Below, in pieces: positions 18,624 to 27,082 of a stretch of DNA of 64,000 nt. How positions within the stretch are numbered: position 1 is the stretch's first letter; every line of letters starts with the position of its first letter. The position numbers were made by a program, and so were the translations under genes. Origin of the DNA: Fontimonas thermophila (lineage in GTDB: Bacteria; Pseudomonadota; Gammaproteobacteria; Nevskiales; Nevskiaceae); assembly GCF_900113085.1 (NCBI RefSeq), contig NZ_FOOC01000006.1:62001-126000 (forward strand), in the 5' to 3' direction. The notes beneath the pieces are model-generated. The model saw nothing but the letters and a program-made list of their open reading frames with translations. It made no database searches and had not been told where the DNA came from.

Positions 18624-19343
18624 TCAGCGGACGGCGATCGCGAGGGCCGCGCCGTCCGGCGTGAGCAGGCGCCGGGCGATCTCGGGACGGCAAAAGCAGC
18701 GCACGAAATCCGCCTGGATCAGCGCGATGACGGCGTCGTGCGCCGCGCGCATCCCGTCGGCGACCCAGCCGGCGAGGCGGGCCTGCTGCTGCGCCAGTAG
18801 CAGGCGGGCGTGGTCTTCCGCGCTGCCGGGGACGAACACCCCGTTGGCGGTTCCCCAATCGAACACCTGCCGCATCATCGCCAATCCCCGTTCCCAGATG
18901 CGTTGTTCGGCAACGCTGGGGCGGGCGGCGCTGTGATACCACGCACGACCGTCTTGCAGTTGCATGCGCAGGTAGTCCGGGTGTTCCAGCAAAAAGCGCA
19001 GGTGTGACTCCATCAGCGTCAGTATCTGTTCGATGCGCAGTGGTGAACGCAGATGCGTCTGCGCTGCCGCAGCGATGTGATCGAGCATCTCGGTGTCGCG
19101 CGCGATCAGGATCTCCCGGTAGAGCGCGTCTTTGCCTTCGAACTGCTGATACAGGGTGCCGAGCGACACGCCGGCCGCCTGCGCGATCGCCTGCATGCGG
19201 CTTTGCGCAAAGCCTTCTTCGGCAAAGATTTTCTCGGCCGCCGCCATGATGTGCTGGCGGTATAGCTCGGCGCGGGCATCGCGCAGCTCGCGGCCGGCCG
19301 GCGCGGCGTTCTTGCGGATGGCAGGAGGACGAGAGGCGGGCAT
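18624..19343 (-). CDS. TetR/AcrR-family regulator, divergent from the ALDH-hydroxylase-SDR operon
   Basis: A 239-residue regulator with an N-terminal basic segment, then the HTH (RMQAIAQAAGVSLGTLYQQFEG) and an all-helical ligand domain. The gene is divergent from the aldehyde dehydrogenase at 19439. The 95-base gap holds a well-formed promoter and three short palindromes, one of them over the -35 element, so autorepression and repression of the divergent operon are likely. The inducer is unknown; an aldehyde, fatty acid or acyl-CoA would fit. Confidence 0.92.
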   Translation of the reverse strand: MPASRPPAIRKNAAPAGRELRDARAELYRQHIMAAAEKIFAEEGFAQSRMQAIAQAAGVSLGTLYQQFEGKDALYREILIARDTEMLDHIAAAAQTHLRSPLRIEQILTLMESHLRFLLEHPDYLRMQLQDGRAWYHSAARPSVAEQRIWERGLAMMRQVFDWGTANGVFVPGSAEDHARLLLAQQQARLAGWVADGMRAAHDAVIALIQADFVRCFCRPEIARRLLTPDGAALAIAVR

Positions 19344-19355
19344 TGGCTCAGGTAT

Positions 19356-19428
19356 TGGACTTGACGTCCATGAAATTTAAGTTTCTAATCGAGAAATAGC
19401 AATTCTAAAAATGGAAACGCAAGTTTCC
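19356..19428. promoter_or_regulatory. Candidate operator palindromes between tetR and the ALDH operon
   Basis: Three inverted repeats in 73 bases: TGGAC-TTGAC-GTCCA (19356-19370), TTTCT-AATCG-AGAAA (19382-19396) and GGAAAC-GCAA-GTTTCC (19413-19428). The first covers the -35 element and the second the -10 element of the rightward promoter. TetR operators are usually such palindromes, but which one is bound cannot be told. Confidence 0.5.
19361..19389 (+). promoter_or_regulatory. Sigma-70 promoter of the ALDH-hydroxylase-SDR operon
   Basis: TTGACG, a 17-base spacer, then TCTAAT: five of six consensus matches in each hexamer. Predicted transcription start is about 40 bases before the ATG at 19439. 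The surrounding AT-rich tract contrasts with the GC-rich genes. Confidence 0.72.
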
Positions 19429-19438
19429 GGAGTCGGCA

Positions 19439-21076
19439 ATGGCCATGAACCGTCTCGTGGATGCCCCTGGTCCCGTGCCTGCTGCAGCCGTTACCGGTTA
19501 CGCAACCGGCGCGGTTTCGTCACGCATCATCGAATGCTTCAATCCTGCGACCGGTGTCCGTCTGGGGAGCGTACCCGCAGCGACGCCCGAGGAGGTCGTC
19601 GCTGCGGTGCAGCGGGCGCGCATCGCCCAGCGGGCCTGGGCAGCGAGCCGTTTTGCCGAGCGTCGCGCCGTGCTCGGCCATCTGCTCGATCACATCCTGG
19701 TGCACGTCGATGAGATCTGTGCGGCGATCGTCGAGGTCAGCGGCAAGACCTGGGAGCATGCGCTGCTCGGCGAGATCATGCCGGTGTGCACGAAGATCCG
19801 ATGGATGCTGCGCAACGCCGAGCGATACTTAAAACCGGAACACGTTTCATCCGGGTGGCTGCTGCACAAAAAGGCGCGGATCGAATACCACCCGCTGGGC
19901 GTGGTCGCCTGCATCGTGCCGTGGAACTATCCATTCCAGAACGTCTTCGGTTCGCTGCTGGCGCCGCTGATGGCTGGCAATGCGGTGATCGTCAAGCCGT
20001 CGGAGATGGTCGCGTGGGCCTCGGCGCGCTTTCGCCGCATCCTCGATGAAGCGCTGACACGCGCCGGCTTCTCACCGGATACGGTGCAAATCGTCGATGG
20101 CACTGGCGAGACGGGCGCAGCACTGGTGAAAAGCGGCGTGCAGAAGATCCTGTTCATCGGATCGGTCGGTAATGGCCGGCGTATCGTCGAGGGCAGCGCG
20201 CAGACGCTGACGCCGGTGGTGATGGAGCTCGGCGGAAAAGACCCGCTCATCGTCTGTGACGATGCCGATCTCGACCAGGCCGTGCATGCATCGCTCGGTG
20301 GCTGTTTCATCAACCTCGGACAGAACTGCATCGCTGCCGAGCGTCTATTCGTGCACGCCGGTATCTACGAGCGCTTCGTCGAAGCCGTGCAGCGGCGTAC
20401 GGCCGCGCTGCGCCAGGGCGTGCCGCACAGGCCGGGTGTGTTCGACGTCGGGGCGATCACCTCGCCGGCGCAGCTTCAGATCATCGACACGCTGGTTCAG
20501 GATGCCATCGCACGCGGTGCGCGTGCGCTCGTCGGTGGCCGGCGCGGGGAGGGTCCGGGCCTGTTCTATCCGCCGACGATACTGGTCGATGTCACGCCCG
20601 ACATGCGCATCGCCCGCGAGGAAGTGTTTGGTCCGGTGATGTTGATTTTCAAGGTCGCCGACGATGCCGAGGCGATCCGTCTGGCCAACGATTCCGCGTT
20701 TGGCCTGCAGTCGTGCGTATTCACGCGCGACCGCGCCCGCGGCGAGCGGATCGCCGCCGCGCTCCAAGCCGGGGGCACCTGCATCAACGATTTCGGTCTG
20801 TGTTACCTGGCGCAGGATCTGCCGTTTGGCGGGATCAAGGCATCCGGCTATGGGCGCATGAATGGCCGCGATGGGCTCCGTGCCTACACCAACGCCAAGG
20901 CCGTGCTGACCGACCGCTTTGCCTTCAGCGTGCCGCCGAAGGTTTTCCCGGTGGGGCCGGACGATTATGTGCGTGCCCGCTGGGGTCTGCGTCTGCTGTT
21001 TGCGCGCCGCTGGCGCGACCGTCTGCGCTACTTGTTCGCGCCTCGTTCATCCGCTCGCCCGGAGCTGTCGTCATGA
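19439..21076 (+). CDS. Aldehyde dehydrogenase, copy 2 (membrane-tail type)
   Basis: A 545-residue NAD(P) aldehyde dehydrogenase: Asn163 in PWNYP (161-165), general base Glu263 (MELGGKDP), nucleophile Cys297 (NLGQNCIAAER). Beyond the catalytic domain a basic extension (ARWGLRLLFARRWRDRLRYLF) looks like an amphipathic membrane-surface helix. An in-frame ATG two codons downstream is an alternative start. The stop overlaps the hydroxylase start (ATGA). It is likely to oxidise a long-chain or terpenoid aldehyde generated by its operon partners. Confidence 0.93.
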   Translation: MAMNRLVDAPGPVPAAAVTGYATGAVSSRIIECFNPATGVRLGSVPAATPEEVVAAVQRARIAQRAWAASRFAERRAVLGHLLDHILVHVDEICAAIVEVSGKTWEHALLGEIMPVCTKIRWMLRNAERYLKPEHVSSGWLLHKKARIEYHPLGVVACIVPWNYPFQNVFGSLLAPLMAGNAVIVKPSEMVAWASARFRRILDEALTRAGFSPDTVQIVDGTGETGAALVKSGVQKILFIGSVGNGRRIVEGSAQTLTPVVMELGGKDPLIVCDDADLDQAVHASLGGCFINLGQNCIAAERLFVHAGIYERFVEAVQRRTAALRQGVPHRPGVFDVGAITSPAQLQIIDTLVQDAIARGARALVGGRRGEGPGLFYPPTILVDVTPDMRIAREEVFGPVMLIFKVADDAEAIRLANDSAFGLQSCVFTRDRARGERIAAALQAGGTCINDFGLCYLAQDLPFGGIKASGYGRMNGRDGLRAYTNAKAVLTDRFAFSVPPKVFPVGPDDYVRARWGLRLLFARRWRDRLRYLFAPRSSARPELSS

Positions 21077-21747
21077 CCACTACCTTCATCGTGATCTGGA
21101 TCGCCATCTTGGTTTTCGACGCCGTGCTGATGGGCACGCTGACCTGGATGACACGCGCACCGCGCTTTGCCCGCTACCGTATCCCGCCGCCGGGCGAGAA
21201 CCGCATGCCCCGCCTGCGCCGGCTGATCAACACCAATCTGAACAACCTGATGGCGCTGTGCATTTTTGCTGCCTTTCTGTACCACTTCGGGGCGCGTCTG
21301 CTCGAACCGGGCTGGCCCGGCGTCACGCGCCTGCTCGGCGAGACGCTGGGTGTGCTGCTGCTCTATGACCTCGCCTATTACGCCTATCACCGCGCGCTGC
21401 ATCATCCGAAGCTGATGCGCTTCGTGCACGGCGTGCACCACCACGTGCGGTTCCCGACTGCCGCGGAGAGCAACTACCTGCACCCGGCCGAGCAGATCGG
21501 CGCGCTGGTCATGCTGCTCGGTGCGATCGCCCTGCTCGGGCCGATCAGTGCCGCTTCGTTTTTGGCCATTTTCTTCATCTACTCGACGGTCAACATCGTC
21601 GTGCACAGCAATCTGGTGTTCCCGCACCCGGCGCTGCGGCTGTTCAATTTCTGGTCCGTGCGCCATGACATCCATCACCGTCAGGTGCGGCATAACTACG
21701 CCTCGATCTTCCCGTTCTGGGATCAGGCGTTCGGAACCTTCAAGTGA
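21073..21747 (+). CDS. Fatty acid hydroxylase / sterol desaturase family membrane di-iron protein
   Basis: A 224-residue membrane protein with the eight-histidine pattern of the family: HRALHH (106-111), HGVHHH (119-124), an isolated H178 in VHSN, and HDIHHRQ (198-204). At least four hydrophobic segments surround them. The family uses a di-iron centre for hydroxylation or desaturation of sterols, fatty acids or carotenoids. It overlaps both neighbours by 4 bases, so it is translationally coupled to the aldehyde dehydrogenase and the SDR. The rubredoxin upstream could donate electrons, which is an inference. Confidence 0.92.
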   Translation: MTTTFIVIWIAILVFDAVLMGTLTWMTRAPRFARYRIPPPGENRMPRLRRLINTNLNNLMALCIFAAFLYHFGARLLEPGWPGVTRLLGETLGVLLLYDLAYYAYHRALHHPKLMRFVHGVHHHVRFPTAAESNYLHPAEQIGALVMLLGAIALLGPISAASFLAIFFIYSTVNIVVHSNLVFPHPALRLFNFWSVRHDIHHRQVRHNYASIFPFWDQAFGTFK

Positions 21748-22805
21748 GCCGTGCCGTGGGCCGTAGGATCTTGATCACCGGCGGGCAGGGTTTCGTCGGC
21801 CGCGCACTGGTCGAGCGGTTCGCCGATCTGGGACATGAAATCATCTGCGCCGACGTGCGCGGCTCTGCCTATCGCGACGACGTGCGTTTCCTGACGCTCG
21901 ACATCCGCGATGCATCGGCGCTACGCGCTGCCTGCAGCGGGATCGATAGCGTGATCCACAGCGCCTCTCTGGTGCACACCAAGCACAACCGCCAGGCCGA
22001 CGTCTGGGCAGTCAACCTCACGGGCACGCAGAATGTGCTCGATGCCTGCCGGGCGCAGGGCGTCGCGCGGCTGGTTTACATCAGCTCGGCCAGCGTCGTG
22101 TACGAGGGCCGGGATATCGAGAACGGGGACGAACGTTTGCCCTATGCGCGGATCGCCCAGGCACCGTATGCCGACAGCAAGCTCTCCGCGGAAAAAGCGG
22201 TCCTCGCCGCCAGCGGGCGCGACGGCGTGCTGACCTGCGCGCTGCGGCCGCACGTCGTCTTCGGCCCCGGCGACAACCGCTTCATCCCGGCGATCGTACG
22301 CAAGGCGCAGCAGGGCAGGCTCAGACGCGAAATCGGCCGGCGCGACAAGCTGTCCGACTTCACCTACATCGACAATCTCGTCGATGCGGTCGTCGCCGCC
22401 GAGGCGCGACTGCGGCCAGGATCGGTGGTCGCCGGGCAGGCTTACTTCATCACCAACGGCGAGCCGATGGCGTTCTTCACCTTCGTCGAGCGGTTTCTCG
22501 CCGAACTCGGTTATCCGCCGATCCGTGGCCGCGTGCCGTACTGGCTCGCCTATGGTGTCGCCGCATTCGCCGAGGCGCTCGATACGCTCAAGGGCGGCAC
22601 GCTGGGTGCCGAGGACGGCCTCACCCGCTTCGCAGTGCGCTATCTGCACACGCACCACTATTTTTGCATCGACAAGGCACGGCGCGACCTGGACTACCGG
22701 CCCGCCGTCAGCCTCGACGACGGCATTCGCGCGACGGCGCAGGCGCTGCGCGGGGGCAGCGCTTGGGCGCACGCGCGTACTTGTGGTGCGTTCACTGCGT
22801 CTTGA
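21744..22805 (+). CDS. NAD-dependent epimerase/dehydratase, 3beta-hydroxysteroid dehydrogenase-like
   Basis: A 353-residue extended SDR: glycine motif TGGQGFVG (12-19), Ser115 in ISSASVVYEG, Tyr142 and Lys146 (YADSK), and a C-terminal substrate domain with FTFVERFL and YWLAYGVAAFAEALD. Segments such as FTYIDNLVDAVVAAE and the hydrophobic region after VPYW are typical of 3beta-HSD and sterol-4alpha-carboxylate dehydrogenase relatives. The GTG start overlaps the hydroxylase stop. It should oxidise a ring hydroxyl or decarboxylate a sterol-like acid, but sugar epimerases share the fold, so the steroid assignment is tentative. The last 14 bases overlap the convergent ALDH gene. Confidence 0.85.
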   Translation: MSRAVGRRILITGGQGFVGRALVERFADLGHEIICADVRGSAYRDDVRFLTLDIRDASALRAACSGIDSVIHSASLVHTKHNRQADVWAVNLTGTQNVLDACRAQGVARLVYISSASVVYEGRDIENGDERLPYARIAQAPYADSKLSAEKAVLAASGRDGVLTCALRPHVVFGPGDNRFIPAIVRKAQQGRLRREIGRRDKLSDFTYIDNLVDAVVAAEARLRPGSVVAGQAYFITNGEPMAFFTFVERFLAELGYPPIRGRVPYWLAYGVAAFAEALDTLKGGTLGAEDGLTRFAVRYLHTHHYFCIDKARRDLDYRPAVSLDDGIRATAQALRGGSAWAHARTCGAFTAS

Positions 22806-24246
22806 TCATCAGATCGAGCAGCTTGCGTTTGAAGTTCGTATACGGCGGGAACAGCGTGCGCGCCATCATGAAGCGGGTGCGTACCACCGCCCGTTCGTGC
22901 GAGAACGCCTTGAAGCCGTAGATCCCGTGGGCACTGCCGATGCCGGAGTTGTTGACGCCGCCGAACGGCAGACGGCCATGCGCGTATTGGACGACGCAGT
23001 GGTTGATGCAGGTGCCGCCGGCGCTGGTCCTCTTCAGCGTCTTTTCGATGTTGGCTTCGGTCTTGCTCCAGATGTAGAGCGCGAGCGGCTTGGGTTGCGC
23101 GTTGATCTCGTCGATGACCCGGTCGAGATCCGTGTACGGGATGATCGGCAGCAGCGGGCCGAAGATCTCCTCCGACTGGATCTTGGCGTCGGCAGGGATG
23201 TTGTCGAGCAGGGTCGGCTGGATGAAGCAGTCTTTCTCGCTGACCGCTCCGCCGCAGAGCACGCGGGCGCCGCGCTGCTGGGCATCGGCGAGCAGGTTAT
23301 GGATGCGCTGGGTGTGGCGTTCGTTGACGACGCGCGCCAGATACGGCGATTGCATCTGCTCGGCGGCGGTCTTGCCGTAGCACGACTCGATCACGGCGAT
23401 GCATTCCTTGACGAAGGCGTCCTTGACCGAGGCATGGACATAGACATAGTCCGGCGCGATGCAGGTCTGGCCGTTGTTCGTGTACTTGCCCCACATCAGC
23501 GTGCGCGCCGCGAGCTTGATGTCGGCATCGGCATCGATGATTGTCGGCGACTTGCCGCCCAGCTCCAGCGTCACCGACGCGAGATGTTTGGCCGCCGCGG
23601 CCATCACGATCTTGCCGACTGCCGGCGAGCCGGTGAAAAAGATGTGATCGAACGGCAAGGCCAACAGTGCCGTGGCGACACTCACGTCGCCCTCGAACAG
23701 CGCAACCTCATCGGGCGGGAAGATCTCCTTGATGATCTTGGCCATCAGGGCCGACAGGTGCGGAGTCATTTCCGAGGGCTTGAGGATCGCCGTATTGCCG
23801 GCGGCGATACAGGACACCAGCGGGCTGAAGCACAGATTGACGTTGTAGTTCCACGGCGAAATGATCAGGCAGCGGCCCTTGGGTTCGTATTGCACCCAGG
23901 ACTTCAGGCCGATGGTCAGGCTCGTCGGCCAGACGTGCTGGGGCTTCATCCATTTCTTCAGCGAACGCATCGCGTGTTTGGCTTCGCTGATGACCGGAAG
24001 CACTTCGGCCAGATCGACCTCCGCTGGCGGCTTCTTGAAGTCTTGATAGGCGGCCTCATAAAACGCCTCGCGGTGCGCCATCACGGCATCGTGCAGGCGC
24101 TTGATTTTGGCGATGCGCTCCTCGGCGGTGGACGTGCGCAGGCGCAGCGCGGTCTCGCGCTGCAGATCGAAGATGCGCCGGATCTCGGATTCGAGGGTGG
24201 TGACCGCCGGGGCGGCCCCGGGCAGATAGGAAACGACCGTGTTCAT
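22792..24246 (-). CDS. Aldehyde dehydrogenase (class 3 / coniferyl-type), copy 3
   Basis: A 484-residue aldehyde dehydrogenase with SPWNYNVNL, the general base in TLELGGKSP and nucleophile Cys in NNGQTCIAPDY. It resembles copy 1 along its whole length (both have IAPDY or LAPDY after the Cys and a basic tail ending NFKRKLLDLMIK), so the two are probably paralogues with different substrates. GGAGAGAC precedes the ATG on the minus strand. It is divergent from the wax ester synthase/DGAT gene. Confidence 0.94.
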   Translation of the reverse strand: MNTVVSYLPGAAPAVTTLESEIRRIFDLQRETALRLRTSTAEERIAKIKRLHDAVMAHREAFYEAAYQDFKKPPAEVDLAEVLPVISEAKHAMRSLKKWMKPQHVWPTSLTIGLKSWVQYEPKGRCLIISPWNYNVNLCFSPLVSCIAAGNTAILKPSEMTPHLSALMAKIIKEIFPPDEVALFEGDVSVATALLALPFDHIFFTGSPAVGKIVMAAAAKHLASVTLELGGKSPTIIDADADIKLAARTLMWGKYTNNGQTCIAPDYVYVHASVKDAFVKECIAVIESCYGKTAAEQMQSPYLARVVNERHTQRIHNLLADAQQRGARVLCGGAVSEKDCFIQPTLLDNIPADAKIQSEEIFGPLLPIIPYTDLDRVIDEINAQPKPLALYIWSKTEANIEKTLKRTSAGGTCINHCVVQYAHGRLPFGGVNNSGIGSAHGIYGFKAFSHERAVVRTRFMMARTLFPPYTNFKRKLLDLMIKTQ

Positions 24247-24306
24247 GCTGTCTCTCCAGGCGTCCGGGGATCTAAGCGCAACCGATCCCCTCGATGTGGG
24301 AGGTCG

Positions 24307-24336
24307 AGTATAGGCCGCTCGCCGAAATCATGACAC
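24307..24336 (-). promoter_or_regulatory. Candidate promoter of the third ALDH gene
   Basis: Read on the minus strand: GTGTCA, 18-base spacer, TATACT, about 60 bases ahead of the ATG. The nearby self-complementary CGGATCGATCCG (24345-24356) lies upstream of the -35 element and could be a regulator site. Confidence 0.5.
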
Positions 24337-24430
24337 CCCCGTCACGGATCGATCCGGGGGTCCCATCGGCGCTTGCCGTCCGTTATGGTTGTCGTCCGCA
24401 TCCGGAACGCGAGTCGAAAGGAGGGGAGCA

Positions 24431-25894
24431 ATGAGCCGCAAAATGCGGATCCTAAAGCCGCTGGACGCGGCGTGGATGTATGTCGATACCGTGGATACGC
24501 CGATGCAGGTCGCCTGCCTTGCGATCTTCTCGCTGCCCGCGGATGCACCCGACGATTTCATCAAAGAGCTGTTCGCGCACCTGCGCTCGGTGCAGCGCTT
24601 CGCTCCGCCGTTCAATCTCAAGCTGCGTTCGCCCAGGCTCAAGGCGCTGCTGCCGGCCTGGGTGGAGGACGAGCACATCGACCTGGACTACCACCTGCGC
24701 CACTCGGCCCTGCCCAAGCCGGGAGGGGAGCGCGAGCTCGGCGTGCTGATTTCGCGCCTGCACTCGCACCCGATGGATTTCAACCGCCCGCTCTGGGAGT
24801 GCCACATCATCGAGGGGCTGGAGAACAACCGGTTCGCGCTGTACATGAAGATGCACCACGCGCTCGTCGACGGTATCGGCGGCATGCGCATGCTACAGCG
24901 CATGCTTTCGCCCGATCCGCAGGCGCGCACCTTGCCGCCACCCTGGGCAGTGGGCTGTGGCGCGGCGGCGCAGCGCGACGATGCGCCCAGTGATTTCGAC
25001 GCGCGGCTGCGCCAGCTCGCCGCTGCCGCGCGCACGCAACTGGAAATCGCGCCAGCCGTGGCCAAGGCCCTGGGGCATGTGGTGCGGGAAACCGTACAGC
25101 GGCATGAGCCGCAGGAAGCCCTGCCGTTCGCCGCCCCGCACTCGGTGCTCAATGCCCGGGTTTCCGCACAGCGCAGGTTTGCGACCCAGCATTACGAGCT
25201 GGAACGCGTCCGCGCCGTCGCCAAGGCGTCGGATGCGACGCTCAACGACGTTTTTCTCGCGCTCTGCGCCGCTGCGCTGCGCCGGTATCTGCTGGAGATC
25301 GATGCACTGCCGGAACAGCCGCTGACCGCCGGCGTGCCGGTGTCGGTGCGGCCGGCGGACGATCAGAATGCCGGCAATGCGATCAGCTTCATCATCGCCA
25401 ACCTCAACACCGACGTCGAGGATCCGCTCGAGCGGTTGCGCCGGATCCGCGAATCCACGCATCTGGCCAAGGCGCATCTGCAGCGCCTGCCCAAAGCCGG
25501 TATCGACAGTTACACGATGATTTTCATGGCGCCGTTCATCCTGCAGCTGCTCGTGGGCCTGGCCGGCAAGGCGCGGCCGATGTTCAACGTGACCATCTCC
25601 AACGTGCCCGGTCCCAAGCATGCGCTGTATTTCAACGGCGCGCGCATGGAGCAGATGTATCCCGTCTCCCTGCTCTCGCACGGGCAGGCGCTGAACATCA
25701 CGGCGGTCAGCTATGACGGTCAGTTCAACATCGGCTACACCGGGTGTCGCGATACGCTGCCGAGCATGCAGCGTCTCGCGGTCTATACCGGTGAGGCGCT
25801 CGAGGAGCTGGAACGGGCGCTGGGCATCGCCGCGCGGCGGCAACCGGAGCCGGCGAGGAAGACGGCACGCAAGCGCGAAAAAGTCGCGGTCTAG
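24431..25894 (+). CDS. Wax ester synthase / diacylglycerol acyltransferase (WS/DGAT)
   Basis: A 487-residue acyltransferase that esterifies fatty alcohols or diacylglycerol with acyl-CoA, making storage wax esters or triacylglycerol. The catalytic HHALVDG is at 142-148. The N-terminal PLDAAWMYVDT and the C-terminal NVTISNVPGP and YPVSLLSHG blocks are characteristic of the family. GGAGGGGAG precedes the ATG at 24431. The C-terminus is strongly basic (KTARKREKVAV), which suits membrane or lipid-droplet surface contact. It stands alone behind its own upstream region, divergent from an aldehyde dehydrogenase. Confidence 0.95.
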   Translation: MSRKMRILKPLDAAWMYVDTVDTPMQVACLAIFSLPADAPDDFIKELFAHLRSVQRFAPPFNLKLRSPRLKALLPAWVEDEHIDLDYHLRHSALPKPGGERELGVLISRLHSHPMDFNRPLWECHIIEGLENNRFALYMKMHHALVDGIGGMRMLQRMLSPDPQARTLPPPWAVGCGAAAQRDDAPSDFDARLRQLAAAARTQLEIAPAVAKALGHVVRETVQRHEPQEALPFAAPHSVLNARVSAQRRFATQHYELERVRAVAKASDATLNDVFLALCAAALRRYLLEIDALPEQPLTAGVPVSVRPADDQNAGNAISFIIANLNTDVEDPLERLRRIRESTHLAKAHLQRLPKAGIDSYTMIFMAPFILQLLVGLAGKARPMFNVTISNVPGPKHALYFNGARMEQMYPVSLLSHGQALNITAVSYDGQFNIGYTGCRDTLPSMQRLAVYTGEALEELERALGIAARRQPEPARKTARKREKVAV

Positions 25895-25916
25895 GGAACC
25901 CCTGATCCAGTGGGAC

Positions 25917-25955
25917 CGGCCCGGCGTGCGCTCTCGCGCGCGTAATTCCGGGCCG
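25917..25955. other. GC-rich stem-loop between convergent genes
   Basis: CGGCCCGG and CCGGGCCG enclose about 23 bases that can fold further (GTGCGC with GCGCGC). It may help terminate both convergent transcripts, but there is no T tract. Confidence 0.25.
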
Positions 25956-25984
25956 CGACGCGGGCATGAGGGGGCAGCCTGCTC

Positions 25985-26998
25985 CTAGGCTCCCCACAAG
26001 TGCAGGCCGTATTTCCAGTACCCGTGAACGTTGTTGAGGCGCGCGTCCTGGTCGGCGGGCATCGGCAGCACCTCGCCTTCGAGCAGGGGCGCCAGATACG
26101 CCGACAAGGCCGCACCGCCGCCGCCGGTGATGACGATGGCGTCCAGATCCCAGTCGTCCGACCAGAGGCGGTTGACTTCCTGGGCGATGCGCGTGGCCAG
26201 TTGCTGAAAGGCCTGCTGCACGAGTCCGGTCAGGTCGTAGCGCTTGCCCTTGATCTTGATCGTGCCTCTGCTGACGCCTTCGTAGAGCCGGTACAGCTCC
26301 ACGTTCACGCCGCTTTTCTCCTGCAGCACGTTGGCGATCGCCGTATAGGCGACGGCGATTCCGGAATCGGACGACTGGCTGCCGCGTTCGGAATAGCGCG
26401 TCTTGTCGCTGATCGTGTAGTCGGCGGTACGAAAGCCGATGTCGATGATGCCGATTTTCTCGGTGATGAAGCGCTGGCTCGCCGGTTTGCCGATGTCATT
26501 GAGCATCAGGTTGAACATCGAGCCGAAGGGTTGCGGGATCACGCGCACTTTTTCGACGTTGATCACCTTTTCTTCGCGCTCACCGGTGCCTGGTTTGACC
26601 ACGGTGACGGTGTGGCGCTGCTGTAGCAATGTCGTGAGCGGATCCTTGTAGCGGCGGAAAAAGCTGATCGGCAGCCCGGTGACCAGACGCACCGGATCGC
26701 CGCTGGCCACGAATGGCGCCAGCGCGGTGAGGGCGAGCGGTTTGGCGTATTGCGCGAGGAACTGGTTCTGATCGAGCGTGAAACCGCGTCCGCGCGACTG
26801 CTGCTCGGCGAGTTCGCCGACAAAGTAGGACTGGTTGCCGATCGCGATATGGCGGGGGAACTGCGGTACGCCGGGTAGCAGGCTCTCGCCGAACTGAGCT
26901 TCGTTGGCCTCGCCGACGATCGATTTGAAGACCTGATACTGCTTACCGTCCGTGGCTTTCGTATACCCAAAGCCGATGTCCGCGCCGAGCACCTTCAC
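25985..26998 (-). CDS. ParM/StbA-family actin-like ATPase, chromosomal
   Basis: A 337-residue actin-like protein. Nucleotide-binding blocks are visible: phosphate-1 GADIGFGYTK, phosphate-2 GIIDIGFRTADY, and the adenosine motif ITGGGGAAL. Archetypes polymerise to separate plasmid copies, but there is no parR-like partner, repeated parC site or replication gene here, and the neighbours are chromosomal. The start is GTG with AGGGGG five bases upstream. Possible roles are a cytoskeletal filament or a domesticated segregation protein. Base composition is like that of its surroundings. Confidence 0.9.
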   Translation of the reverse strand: MKVLGADIGFGYTKATDGKQYQVFKSIVGEANEAQFGESLLPGVPQFPRHIAIGNQSYFVGELAEQQSRGRGFTLDQNQFLAQYAKPLALTALAPFVASGDPVRLVTGLPISFFRRYKDPLTTLLQQRHTVTVVKPGTGEREEKVINVEKVRVIPQPFGSMFNLMLNDIGKPASQRFITEKIGIIDIGFRTADYTISDKTRYSERGSQSSDSGIAVAYTAIANVLQEKSGVNVELYRLYEGVSRGTIKIKGKRYDLTGLVQQAFQQLATRIAQEVNRLWSDDWDLDAIVITGGGGAALSAYLAPLLEGEVLPMPADQDARLNNVHGYWKYGLHLWGA

Positions 26999-27028
26999 GG
27001 TAACCCCCTGATGCCGATGGTGCGGCTG

Positions 27029-27057
27029 TTTCTAGCATGCAGCCTCGTGAAATACAA
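27029..27057 (-). promoter_or_regulatory. Candidate promoter of the parM-like gene
   Basis: Minus strand: TTGTAT, 17-base spacer, TAGAAA, about 30 bases upstream of the GTG start. It lies in the only AT-rich part of the gap, so the gene is probably transcribed separately from the VOC gene upstream. Confidence 0.5.
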
Positions 27058-27082
27058 AAACGCGCCGGGGCCGTGCCCATGT

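Noticed and set aside
22384-24333. 649-codon plus-strand frame opposite the third ALDH
   Set aside because: Runs through the end of the SDR and the full antisense of the ALDH; Arg/Asp/Gly-rich, no domain.
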